Assembly (NCBI RefSeq): GCF_002135335.1 | Contig: NZ_NEGC01000001.1 | Coordinates: 248,001-312,000, forward strand | DNA length: 64,000 nt | Direction: 5' to 3' | DNA from: Acinetobacter sp. ANC 4470 | Lineage (GTDB): Bacteria; Pseudomonadota; Gammaproteobacteria; Pseudomonadales; Moraxellaceae | In this document: in pieces, positions 56,896 through 64,000 of the stretch | Layout of the letters: each line of letters opens with the position of its first letter | Numbering within the stretch: the first letter of the stretch is position 1 | Notes under the pieces: model-generated | What the model was told of the DNA's origin: nothing | Databases searched by the model: none | The model's input: the letters and a program-made list of their open reading frames with translations, nothing else | Position numbers and translations under genes: made by a program

Positions 56896-59355
56896 AATGC
56901 ATTAGTGCAAGGTTTTTATACTCAGGCTGAACTGAAACGCTTAATTGAAAGACGTAAAAATAATCCTGATTTAAGCAGCTTCCCGATTAATGAAACAATG
57001 GTTGAACGCTATTATCAAACCACAGCGATTAAATCACTTCTTGCAGAATTCCAGCAAAAGAAACGTGCAGGCTTACTGATTATGGCAACAGGTACAGGTA
57101 AAACCCGTACCGCTATTGCTTTAGTTGATGTGTTGATGCGGGCCAATGTCGTGCAACGCGTCCTGTTCCTTGCAGACCGTAATTCATTAGTCAATCAAGC
57201 AACACGAGAGTTTGCTAAGTTTTTTAAATCGGGTGCATCTGTTTTTAATTTAATTGACAGTAAAGGCGAAATTGGGCGAATTAATACCTGTACTTATCAG
57301 ACCATGATTGGCTTGATTGATCAGCTCAATGAAGATGGTACGCGTAAGTATGGTACAGGCACATTTGACTTGATTATTGTCGATGAAGCTCACCGTAGTG
57401 TGTATCAAAAGTACGGTGAAATCTTTAAATACTTTGACAGCTTATTGGTCGGTTTAACGGCTACCCCACGAGATGAAGTCGATCGTGATACCTATGCCTT
57501 ATTTGGACTTGAAACTGGCGTACCAACGCATTACTACGATTTGGATCAAGCGATTGCCGATGGCTTTCTTGTACCACCCAAAGCTTTCTCTGTGCCTTTA
57601 AAATTCATGCGGGAAGGCATTAAGTACAGTGAACTTTCAGATGAAGAAAAAGAACATTGGGATAATTTAGCATGGGGACAAGATGTTCCTGATGAAGTCT
57701 CGGCATCACAGATCAATAAGCAATTGTTTAATACCTATACCGTAGACAAAATGCTAAAACACCTAATGGAAAATGGCATTAAAGTTGAAGGTGGTGATGT
57801 ACTGGGTAAAACTATTATCTTTGCGGTGAATCAAAAACATGCGGAGTTTATTGCAGATCGATTCAATCTTAGCTATCAAAAATATGATGGGAAGTTTGCA
57901 CGGATCATTACCCATGCAACAAAATATGCGCAAAGCGTAATTGATGATTTTAGTAAAAAGGATTTAGCAGAACCACAAATTGCCATTTCAGTCGATATGC
58001 TCGACACTGGTATTGATGTGCCTGAAGTGGTGAATTTAGTATTCTTTAAAGCTATACGCTCTAAAGTAAAATTCATGCAAATGATTGGTCGTGGTACACG
58101 ACTGTGCAAAGACTTATTTGCACCAGAGTCGGATAAATCTGAGTTTTATATTTTTGACTACTGCTCTAACTTTGAATATTTTGAAATTAATCCTAAAGGT
58201 GCAATGGGCAGTACGGTAGAACCGATTGGACAACGTCTGTTTAAAGCACGTTTAAATATTATGAGTCTTTTGAATGCACCAGACTACACACAAAAGAATC
58301 AGCTCAATGAACAGCAAACCTTAGAATTAAAAACCGTTCAAAACGATTTATGTGAAGGGTTGCGAGCTGAAGTCACGGCAATGAATAAAGATAACTTCAT
58401 TGTTAAAACTGAGCTTGAGCATGTTGAGAAATTCAAAACATCAGAAGCTTGGGAAAACCTAGATGATCTTGCCATGGGAACATTGCGAGAACATATTTCT
58501 CGCTTGCCGCATGAGCTTCCGAAAGAAACTATTGAAGCAAAGCTCTTTGATATGCTCTGCTATAACCTAGAGTTGGCAGTCTTGGAAAAAAATAATAAAG
58601 CATTCGAGTCTTATGCCAATCGAGTGATCCAAATTGCAGCAGAGCTTGAAACTAAATCTAATATTCCAGTAGTTGCTCCACACCTTGCACTGATCCAAGA
58701 GATTCAATCACCAGAGTATTGGGTGGATATTACTTTACCCATTTTAGAATCGATGCGTAAACGAATCAGAGGCTTAGTCAAACTTATAGAGAAAACATCA
58801 TCCACTGTGGTTTACAGCATGTTTAAAGATAAGTTAGGTGTTGCTACACAGGTCAATATTCCAATTGTTGCTAGTGGCGTGGATATTGCTCAGTATCGTA
58901 AACGTGTAGAAAGCTTTATTAAAGCCAATGAAAACCACATTACGATTGCTAAATTAAAAAAAGGTTTACAGCTTACGCCGACTGATTTGACTGAACTTGA
59001 GCGCTTCGTATTTGATGCACAGGAAGTCGAAAGCAAAGATAAATTTGAGCAATACTTTGGATTAGCTATTAGTTTGCCACAGTTCATACGCTCTTTAGTT
59101 GGCTTAGATGCAATTGCTGTGAAAGAAGCTTTTTCTAAATTTTTAGTCGGCACAACCTACAATGCAAACCAAATCCATTTTGTTGAAATGATAATGGAGC
59201 ACCTTACCAAACGAGGTGTAATGCAGTCGTCCCAACTGTATGAGCCACCCTTTAGTCAAATGCATTATGAGGGGCTTGATGGGGTGTTTAATGATAAGGA
59301 TGCAGACAACATTATTGGGGTTGTTGAGGCGTTTAATCAGAGTGCGGTGGCATAA
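56893..59355 (+). pseudogene. N-terminally truncated type I restriction HsdR-like helicase
   Basis: Reading frame of 816-820 codons. It begins inside the protein at WNALVQGFYTQAELKRLIERR, a segment that in EcoEI-type R subunits lies between the nuclease and helicase domains. Present are Walker A ATGTGKT near residue 57, DEAH near 160, the LTATPRDEVD motif, the second RecA domain with SVDMLDTGIDVPEV and GRGTRLCKDL, and the EcoEI_R_C-like C-terminus. The N-terminal HSDR nuclease domain is missing, and hsdM and hsdS are absent. Translation could start at GTG 56905, which has only a poor site. DNA cleavage is therefore not expected; a residual ATPase is possible. Confidence 0.8.
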
Positions 59356-59376
59356 TAATTTTAAGGGAGAAAAGAT

Positions 59377-60069
59377 ATGGTTTTACCTCTATGGGCTGCT
59401 TATGTTGCAGGTGGATTAGCAATAAGTGGAGTATCTAGTTATCTTATTTATAATAATTGGGAAAAATTAAAAAAATTATTTAAAGGAAAATCTATAGTAA
59501 TTTTAGGACAGCGAGCTACTGGTAAAACAACTCTTCTTAATTATTTGCTTAAAGGAGAAATTACTTTAGAGCATGAAGCAACAATTGGTATTAAAAAAGT
59601 TAAAGTTAGCAAAAAGAAACTAGCTGAGCTAGGGTGGAATGTTCATATTAATAGCACTCAGAATGATTACAGTGGGGTTACGTCTAATTATGAACAGTGG
59701 AGGAATGCTCTTCTAAATGTGGATATTTTTATCTATCTTTTTAAAATTGATGAATGGATTCTAGATGAAGGGTCTGTAGAAGCACAAATTGAAAGAGATA
59801 TAAAAAATATTCAAAAAGAGTTAAATGGTAAACATATACCAATGTTTATTGTTGGAACTCATTTAGATTTACTCAAAGGTATAGAATTTAATTCTGAACA
59901 AGAAAAAATTAAACTAATTGATGAACTTCAAAAGGAAGGATTCTTTAAAAATATTAAATCAAGATTAAATGTTGGTGATTCAAAAGTATACTTACACTTC
60001 GGTAGCATGAAAGATCACGATGGATTAAATGAAATTATTCGTTTCATCATTGGACATATGGAGGAATAA
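59377..60069 (+). CDS. Membrane-anchored small GTPase-like protein
   Basis: A 230-residue protein with an N-terminal membrane segment (LPLWAAYVAGGLAISGVSSYLIY, residues 3-25), a basic linker (KLKKLFKGK), and a P-loop GTPase domain: GQRATGKTT near residues 44-52, a switch-region Thr (EATIGIK) and a G4-like GTHLDLL near 168. The usual DxxG of G3 is not evident (the position reads STQNDYSG), so nucleotide handling may be unusual. AAGGGAG precedes the ATG and the gene begins 21 bases after the helicase. It is the first of three tightly packed genes. Confidence 0.75.
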   Translation: MVLPLWAAYVAGGLAISGVSSYLIYNNWEKLKKLFKGKSIVILGQRATGKTTLLNYLLKGEITLEHEATIGIKKVKVSKKKLAELGWNVHINSTQNDYSGVTSNYEQWRNALLNVDIFIYLFKIDEWILDEGSVEAQIERDIKNIQKELNGKHIPMFIVGTHLDLLKGIEFNSEQEKIKLIDELQKEGFFKNIKSRLNVGDSKVYLHFGSMKDHDGLNEIIRFIIGHMEE

Positions 60070-60071
60070 TT

Positions 60072-60587
60072 ATGGAAGAAATGAAGGTTTATTTCTTTGC
60101 GCAAGCTTTGGATAATGACAGTACTGATGATTGGTATGAGTTCACGAATAATGCACTTTTAAAAATAACGGACGAAAAAAATCAGTCCTTTGTTAATAAC
60201 ATGATATTTGAACTTACGAACAATGGAAAGAAGGAAAGTATCCAGTATGTAGACTGTTACTTTAAGTTTGTTAAGAATGATGCGTTTGATTTAATTTTAC
60301 TCATTAATAATGAGCAGTTTGATGCATTGGGAAGACAGTCAAAAACTGCTTTAATAATTCAAAACTGCATTAGAGCTCAAAACTCATTAGATTTCGAAAA
60401 AATATTGAATTTATTTTGGGAGGAAACTAATAGAAATTTATTAACTTTAAGTAAGGTCGCTAACCAATGTAATCAGATGTTCGAAATAGTAAAAAAAAAG
60501 AACAAACTAAGTTGGTTGCTCCCACTAACCTTAGTCAGCTTAGGTGCAATTTTAGGATTGTTGTTTCAAAAATTAAGCAAAGGATAG
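60072..60587 (+). CDS. C-tail-anchored protein of the GTPase cassette
   Basis: A 171-residue protein, mostly acidic and soluble, ending in one hydrophobic helix (LSWLLPLTLVSLGAILGLLF, residues 147-166) and a short basic tail, the design of a C-tail anchor facing the cytoplasm. No family is recognised. It starts two bases after the GTPase stop with GGAGGAA upstream. Because the GTPase is anchored by its N-terminus, both cytosolic domains would meet at the same membrane face; interaction is inference. Confidence 0.65.
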   Translation: MEEMKVYFFAQALDNDSTDDWYEFTNNALLKITDEKNQSFVNNMIFELTNNGKKESIQYVDCYFKFVKNDAFDLILLINNEQFDALGRQSKTALIIQNCIRAQNSLDFEKILNLFWEETNRNLLTLSKVANQCNQMFEIVKKKNKLSWLLPLTLVSLGAILGLLFQKLSKG

Positions 60588-60591
60588 AAAA

Positions 60592-61434
60592 ATGAGTCTT
60601 AAAAGTTTTCCTAATAATATCGATGATCGTCGAGTAGTATGGTGCCTATCGCAGGATACAATTGATATAGCTTTAAATGATAAATCCGCCTCTGAAATAT
60701 TATTTGCGCCAAACATTACAGTCGTTCAACTTCCTTTAAGTCGAATTGCAAAAAGAAAATCAGATAAGCTTTGCGAATTAGAAAAACAAGGATTATTAAA
60801 AGTAGATCAAGTTCTAGTTTGCTCCGATGAGGGGATTAATGCTAGCGAACAGTATCTAAACTTGGATCATGTTATAGACGATTTCCTAACATACAATTTA
60901 AAAAAAGCGAATGCTTATGCTAGATTTTTTGCTGCATTAGGAGCAACATCATTTGAGTTTGAGCATAAAAAAATTGATTTTTCTAACGGTAAAGCCGATT
61001 TCTCAGTAGCGCTTGATGGAGTTGCATCTAAACTAACAAAAGCTAATATAGATTTGACTGCTAAAGCTAAAAGAGCCTTAAATCAAATTGCTTCAATTAT
61101 GAAAGGGTACACTCAAAATCAATGTAAAACTGAAGAAAGAATATTGTTAGCTGAAAGAATTTTGAAAGAGTACAGCTTAGAAAGTGATGAAATATGCAAA
61201 TCTGAGTTAGCGACATTTAAAGATGGTGTAGCAAATTTGACTGATCTCGATATATCTATGTCATCTACAGCTGATAGTACAAAAAGTATAAACATTCTTA
61301 TCGATGTTGGGCTTCAAATTCCAAATATTAAACCAGAAGGAAAAAGCAGTTCAGTTGCTTCTTTAAAATCTAAGCTTGAATTAGTATCTATCGTAAAAAA
61401 CAGCTTTGATTTCAATTTGAAAATAAAGTTCTAG
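60592..61434 (+). CDS. Unrecognised soluble protein of the GTPase cassette (280 aa)
   Basis: No signal peptide or membrane segment. The N-terminal 110 residues (RRVVWCLSQDTIDIALND through NAYARFFAALGATSFEFEHKKI) alternate strand and helix; a middle helical region (residues 125-200) is rich in Lys/Ala; the C-terminus returns to strands. No catalytic motif is visible. AAAGGA precedes the ATG four bases after the previous gene. The frame is complete and ends just before IS debris. Confidence 0.65.
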   Translation: MSLKSFPNNIDDRRVVWCLSQDTIDIALNDKSASEILFAPNITVVQLPLSRIAKRKSDKLCELEKQGLLKVDQVLVCSDEGINASEQYLNLDHVIDDFLTYNLKKANAYARFFAALGATSFEFEHKKIDFSNGKADFSVALDGVASKLTKANIDLTAKAKRALNQIASIMKGYTQNQCKTEERILLAERILKEYSLESDEICKSELATFKDGVANLTDLDISMSSTADSTKSINILIDVGLQIPNIKPEGKSSSVASLKSKLELVSIVKNSFDFNLKIKF

Positions 61435-61451
61435 AAATTATAAAATTTACT

Positions 61452-61755
61452 AGGGTCTGTTGAGAATTAACGTGAGTTAATTACGCTAGCACAAAGATAA
61501 ATCATAGCGGCAAAACTTGAATCTGTTTTGTCGCTACGCATGGCAATACGTTTGAATTCTTTCAACTTACAAAAGTAGTTTTCGATTAGATGCCGCCATT
61601 TATACATGCACTGATCAAATATACGCTGAACCTTACGATTAGATTTTGGCGGAATCACTGCCTTTGCACCTCGATCATCAAGTTCTTTTAACAGCCAATC
61701 CGCATCAAATGCTTTATCTGCTAATAATGCTTGAAAATGTAAAGAGCCACTTCAG
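61452..61755 (-). mobile_element. IS5-family insertion sequence remnant
   Basis: The left end near 61453 (GGGTCTGTTGAGAATTAAC) looks like an IS terminal repeat; the transposase reads inward on the minus strand and is cut off near 61755. The other IS end is absent. Confidence 0.7.
61467..61755 (-). pseudogene. IS5-family transposase, C-terminal fragment
   Basis: The frame reads SGSLHFQALLADKAFDADWL, then GAKAVIPPKSNRKVQ and RHLIENYFCKLKEFKRIAMR, which is the DDE-domain end of IS427-group (IS5 family) transposases with the final catalytic Glu in HLIEN. The first two thirds, including the earlier catalytic Asp residues, are missing. A TGA precedes the homologous part. Confidence 0.85.
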
Positions 61756-62059
61756 TGGGACTACTTCAAATGTATAGAAAGATTTTTTAAGCAGGTTTCA
61801 GCGGATGCTTACTGTGTAACATAGCTAGTGTCCAAGTAAAAGAAGTATCGGTGTTCAATACTGTGCATCACTAAGTGTCCATTAATATAAGAATATGCAG
61901 TCTAAGTTAGAGAGTCTGTCAATAAAACAGTATAACTGCTTATCAGCCTCTGTTACAAAGAGATATATTCAGGATCTGTAGTCATTTTAAGTGAATCCAG
62001 TAGACTACTCTTAAGTAGAATTCGTGGAGGATAATTACTGATATATACAAATAGATGTT
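61756..62059. other. Noncoding debris between IS fragment and HAD gene
   Basis: No coding frame on either strand. Short related strings TAGTGTCCAAGTAA and TAAGTGTCCATTAAT (near 61827 and 61872) hint at remains of another transposon end, but no element can be named. Confidence 0.35.
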
Positions 62060-62665
62060 CTAATCAGATATTAGATCGTTCAGCACATTACTGAGATTTT
62101 GTTTTTTATTTCGTTCTATTAACCTTGCTGACATACCTAAAGAAATTGGTACTTCAACATCTAAAATCGGATGATCACCGACAAAGAGTACATCACACAT
62201 TTGACAGGAGAACTGTTTTAGTATTACTTCATAAATATGCTTTTCAGGCTTTATCGCACCAACCTCATAACTTAGAAAAACTGCATCAAATGAGCTTGGA
62301 AGTATCGCTTTTAGTTTCTCACCATAAGGCTTTGCCAAATTTGAACATAGCACTAATTTAAAACCAAGACTCTTTAGCTTTCGAAGTGTTGGAATAGTAT
62401 CTTTATACAACTCAATTGTATTCAGTTCAAAATCAATATCTTCTTCTATTTCTTGAAATAATTGCTTTGGGATTTCTTTCCCAAAAAGTTTAGCCAATTG
62501 TTCAATATCAACATCATTAGACATAATAATATTGGCATCTTTTAAACTAGGTTTTCTACCACCCTCCTTAAGCCATTTCATTAATTTACGATACGGGGAT
62601 TTGCTTTGACCAATTTGTACAAGCGTTCCAAAGGCATCAAAAACAATTACTTTAGGGGAGTTCAT
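62060..62665 (-). CDS. HAD-superfamily hydrolase (subfamily IA)
   Basis: A 201-residue phosphatase-like protein: motif I FDAFGTL near residue 9 (second Asp replaced, as in haloacid dehalogenases and some phosphatases), a four-helix cap near 20-95, motif II LCSNLAKP, motif III Lys in IKPEKHIYE and motif IV VGDHPILDVEV. The substrate is unknown. It lies between IS debris and pit and may belong to the accessory region. No clear ribosome binding site. Confidence 0.8.
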   Translation of the reverse strand: MNSPKVIVFDAFGTLVQIGQSKSPYRKLMKWLKEGGRKPSLKDANIIMSNDVDIEQLAKLFGKEIPKQLFQEIEEDIDFELNTIELYKDTIPTLRKLKSLGFKLVLCSNLAKPYGEKLKAILPSSFDAVFLSYEVGAIKPEKHIYEVILKQFSCQMCDVLFVGDHPILDVEVPISLGMSARLIERNKKQNLSNVLNDLISD

Positions 62666-63021
62666 AATAGACTTATAACGAATGTAATGATTGAAGTCAG
62701 TTTAGTCGATATCTTATTTTTGAGACAATCACATTTGCAATCTAATCTGGCGATTTTAGCTTATGGTTTAGACATAAATAATACTTAATCCGTTGGTAAT
62801 CGTAAAAGCTTTAAAATAAGTTGGGAATCTTGAATTTCAAGGTAGGTTAAGAAACATAAAAAAATTTATATATCTTATATAATTTCAACTAGAGATAACC
62901 AAATTTAAAACATTACAGTTGAGTCCAAATAGACTCCCTTGAGAGTCTATTTGATATGTTTTATATATTTACAAGTACTAGTAATAACAATTGCAGCGTT
63001 TTTTTATTTCAAACAGATTGC
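62666..63021. other. Intergenic region before pit
   Basis: This 356-base gap shows no gene. It holds an 11-pair hairpin at 62926-62953 (listed separately). The right edge of the accessory region is probably in it. Confidence 0.4.
62926..62953. other. Perfect hairpin downstream of pit
   Basis: CAAATAGACTC (62926-62936) pairs with GAGTCTATTTG (62943-62953) around CCTTGA. There is no adjacent T tract on the minus strand, so it may be a weak terminator or a processed 3' end. Confidence 0.5.
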
Positions 63022-64000
63022 TTAAACAAACTGTAAGAACAACCAATACAAACCACCAGATAAACAAATCGTGGCGGGTAAAGTGAAGACCCATGCAGAA
63101 AGAATGGTTTTCACAGTTGCAAAGTTTAAGCCTGATTTATTGGCAACCATGGTACCTGCAACAGCACTGTTCAAAACATGTGTGGTTGAAACGGGCATAC
63201 CAAAACCATCTGCTGCTGCAATGGTGGTCATTGCCACAAGTTCAGCCGACATCCCCTGACCATAAGTCATATGATCTTTACCAATACGCTCACCCACTGT
63301 CACCACAATACGTTTCCAACCCACCATTGTTCCTAAACCAAGTGCCAGTGCGACTGCGACTTTCACCCAAGTTGGAATATATTGTAAGAATGAATCTAGG
63401 TTAGAGCGATACTCTTTAACCACTTTGGTTTGTGCTTCCGACATAGCAGGCAACTGTTTAGTTTTATCTAAACGCTTAAATGCAGTACTACTTAAATACA
63501 TATCATTGCGAATAACAGAAATATCCGCTTCAGGAATATCTTTTAAATCACCATACTGAGCAACATGATCGCCTAAATGATCGGTTAAGCTTGCTAAAGC
63601 AGGAATGACATCTTTATTCATTTCTTTGGTTTGAACGTATGACGTCAAGACTTCACGTGCTTGAGTATCCGAAATATGACTATGATTGGCGTAAATAACC
63701 GTCGCAGTTTGATTTGATAATTGATCAAATGACTGAATATGTTTAGCATCTAAATTTTTATTCAACGAATATGCGAGCGGCACAACACCAATCAAAATGA
63801 GCATAATTAAGCCCATACCTTTTTGACCATCATTTGATCCATGCGCAAAACTCACACCTGTACAGGTAAAAATTAAGATGGCACGAATTAAAGGTGGCGG
63901 TGGCTTATTACCTTCAGGTGGCTGAAACAATTCAACTTGTTTTTTAAAGACTTTTTTTACCAACAAGAACACAACAGCAGCAAATGCAAAACCAATTAAA
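63022..64000 (-). CDS. Inorganic phosphate transporter, PiT family (N-terminus off window)
   Basis: About 326 C-terminal residues of a low-affinity phosphate transporter. The signature GVSFAHGSNDGQKGMGLIML lies near the window edge, a large hydrophilic loop follows (LDAKHIQSFDQL to NLDSFLQYIPTW), and the second repeat is seen as MTTIAAADGFGMPVSTTHVLNSAVAGTM, ending with two membrane segments. Transport is proton-coupled and imports metal-phosphate. The frame continues past 64000. Confidence 0.92.
   Translation of the reverse strand, partial: LIGFAFAAVVFLLVKKVFKKQVELFQPPEGNKPPPPLIRAILIFTCTGVSFAHGSNDGQKGMGLIMLILIGVVPLAYSLNKNLDAKHIQSFDQLSNQTATVIYANHSHISDTQAREVLTSYVQTKEMNKDVIPALASLTDHLGDHVAQYGDLKDIPEADISVIRNDMYLSSTAFKRLDKTKQLPAMSEAQTKVVKEYRSNLDSFLQYIPTWVKVAVALALGLGTMVGWKRIVVTVGERIGKDHMTYGQGMSAELVAMTTIAAADGFGMPVSTTHVLNSAVAGTMVANKSGLNFATVKTILSAWVFTLPATICLSGGLYWLFLQFV

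Larger units (their letters stand above)
53130..56900 (-). mobile_element. Truncated tyrosine-recombinase trio element (Gamma-Mobile-Trio / Tn554-like)
   Basis: Three tightly linked minus-strand genes in the order Y(fragment)-Z-X, bounded on the gmtX side by a palindrome with related direct repeats (53137-53220). The upstream recombinase is cut off at about 56895, where a truncated restriction helicase begins on the other strand. The element therefore seems to have lost its other end and probably cannot move by itself. Confidence 0.65.

Noticed and set aside
56893..59355. Functional type I restriction-modification system
   Set aside because: The nuclease domain of the R subunit and both hsdM and hsdS are missing, so no restriction activity is expected from this window.
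61924..61934. AAAACAGTATA matches 53214-53224 at the gmtX-side palindrome and might mark the other element end
   Set aside because: An 11-base AT-rich match between two AT-rich regions is plausible by chance and no further flanking similarity is seen.
1..64000. CRISPR array, rRNA operon, prophage structural genes
   Set aside because: No regularly spaced repeat array, no rRNA sequence and no phage head or tail genes were seen.

Overview
This window is a piece of an Acinetobacter chromosome; the species is not resolved. It is AT-rich. The gene order rubA-rubB-estB-oxyR is the one known from Acinetobacter alkane degraders. The rlmE-ftsH-folP block is divergent from yhbY as in other gammaproteobacteria, and carA-carB-greA resembles the pseudomonad arrangement. 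A structured RNA sits behind trpS, where the Acinetobacter sRNA Aar was described.

Layout. 1-4.5 kb: 5' part of a Tat-exported PhoD phosphatase, tRNA-Leu(UAA), two small hypothetical genes, a VWA lipoprotein and folP. 4.6-8.5 kb: ftsH and rlmE (minus), yhbY and a DOMON-like protein (plus). 8.5-14.6 kb: a coiled-coil protein, carA and carB behind a terminator-like leader, greA and a small membrane protein. 14.9-18.6 kb: methyltransferase, CatB/Vat-like acetyltransferase, an orphan KAP P-loop NTPase and UspA. 18.7-24.4 kb: alkyltransferase-like protein, exported lipase-like hydrolase, NhaP-type antiporter, membrane protein, YpfJ metallopeptidase, DUF808 protein. 24.6-31.0 kb: trpS, ncRNA, Wzi-like porin, lysS, SRPBCC protein, YqiA-like hydrolase, apt. 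31.5-34.9 kb: rubA-rubB-estB-oxyR, with hairpin/U-tract elements between the first genes. 35-38.2 kb: an unannotated 50-codon ORF, a degenerate LuxR-type regulator, ppk1. 38.3-44.4 kb: mtgA, rhomboid, FtsX-type permease, LolD-type ATPase and tesA, bracketed by a pair of inverted noncoding repeats. 44.5-53.0 kb: carbonic anhydrase, a second lipase paralogue with an unknown partner, a Fur-controlled TonB receptor, nfuA, a second rhomboid and a 528-residue unknown.

The accessory region is about 53.0-62.9 kb. Its left part resembles a tyrosine-recombinase trio of the Gamma-Mobile-Trio / Tn554 type: complete gmtX-like and gmtZ-like genes plus only the last ~120 codons of the gmtY-like gene. That fragment abuts a type I restriction HsdR-like helicase that has lost its N-terminal nuclease part, so a deletion or recombination joined two broken genes. 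Behind the helicase is an intact, tightly packed three-gene cassette: a membrane-anchored small GTPase, a C-tail-anchored protein and an unrecognised soluble protein, each with a good ribosome binding site. This is the best candidate in the window for an undescribed (possibly defence-related) system. IS5-family debris and a HAD hydrolase follow, then the conserved pit phosphate transporter, which runs off the window.
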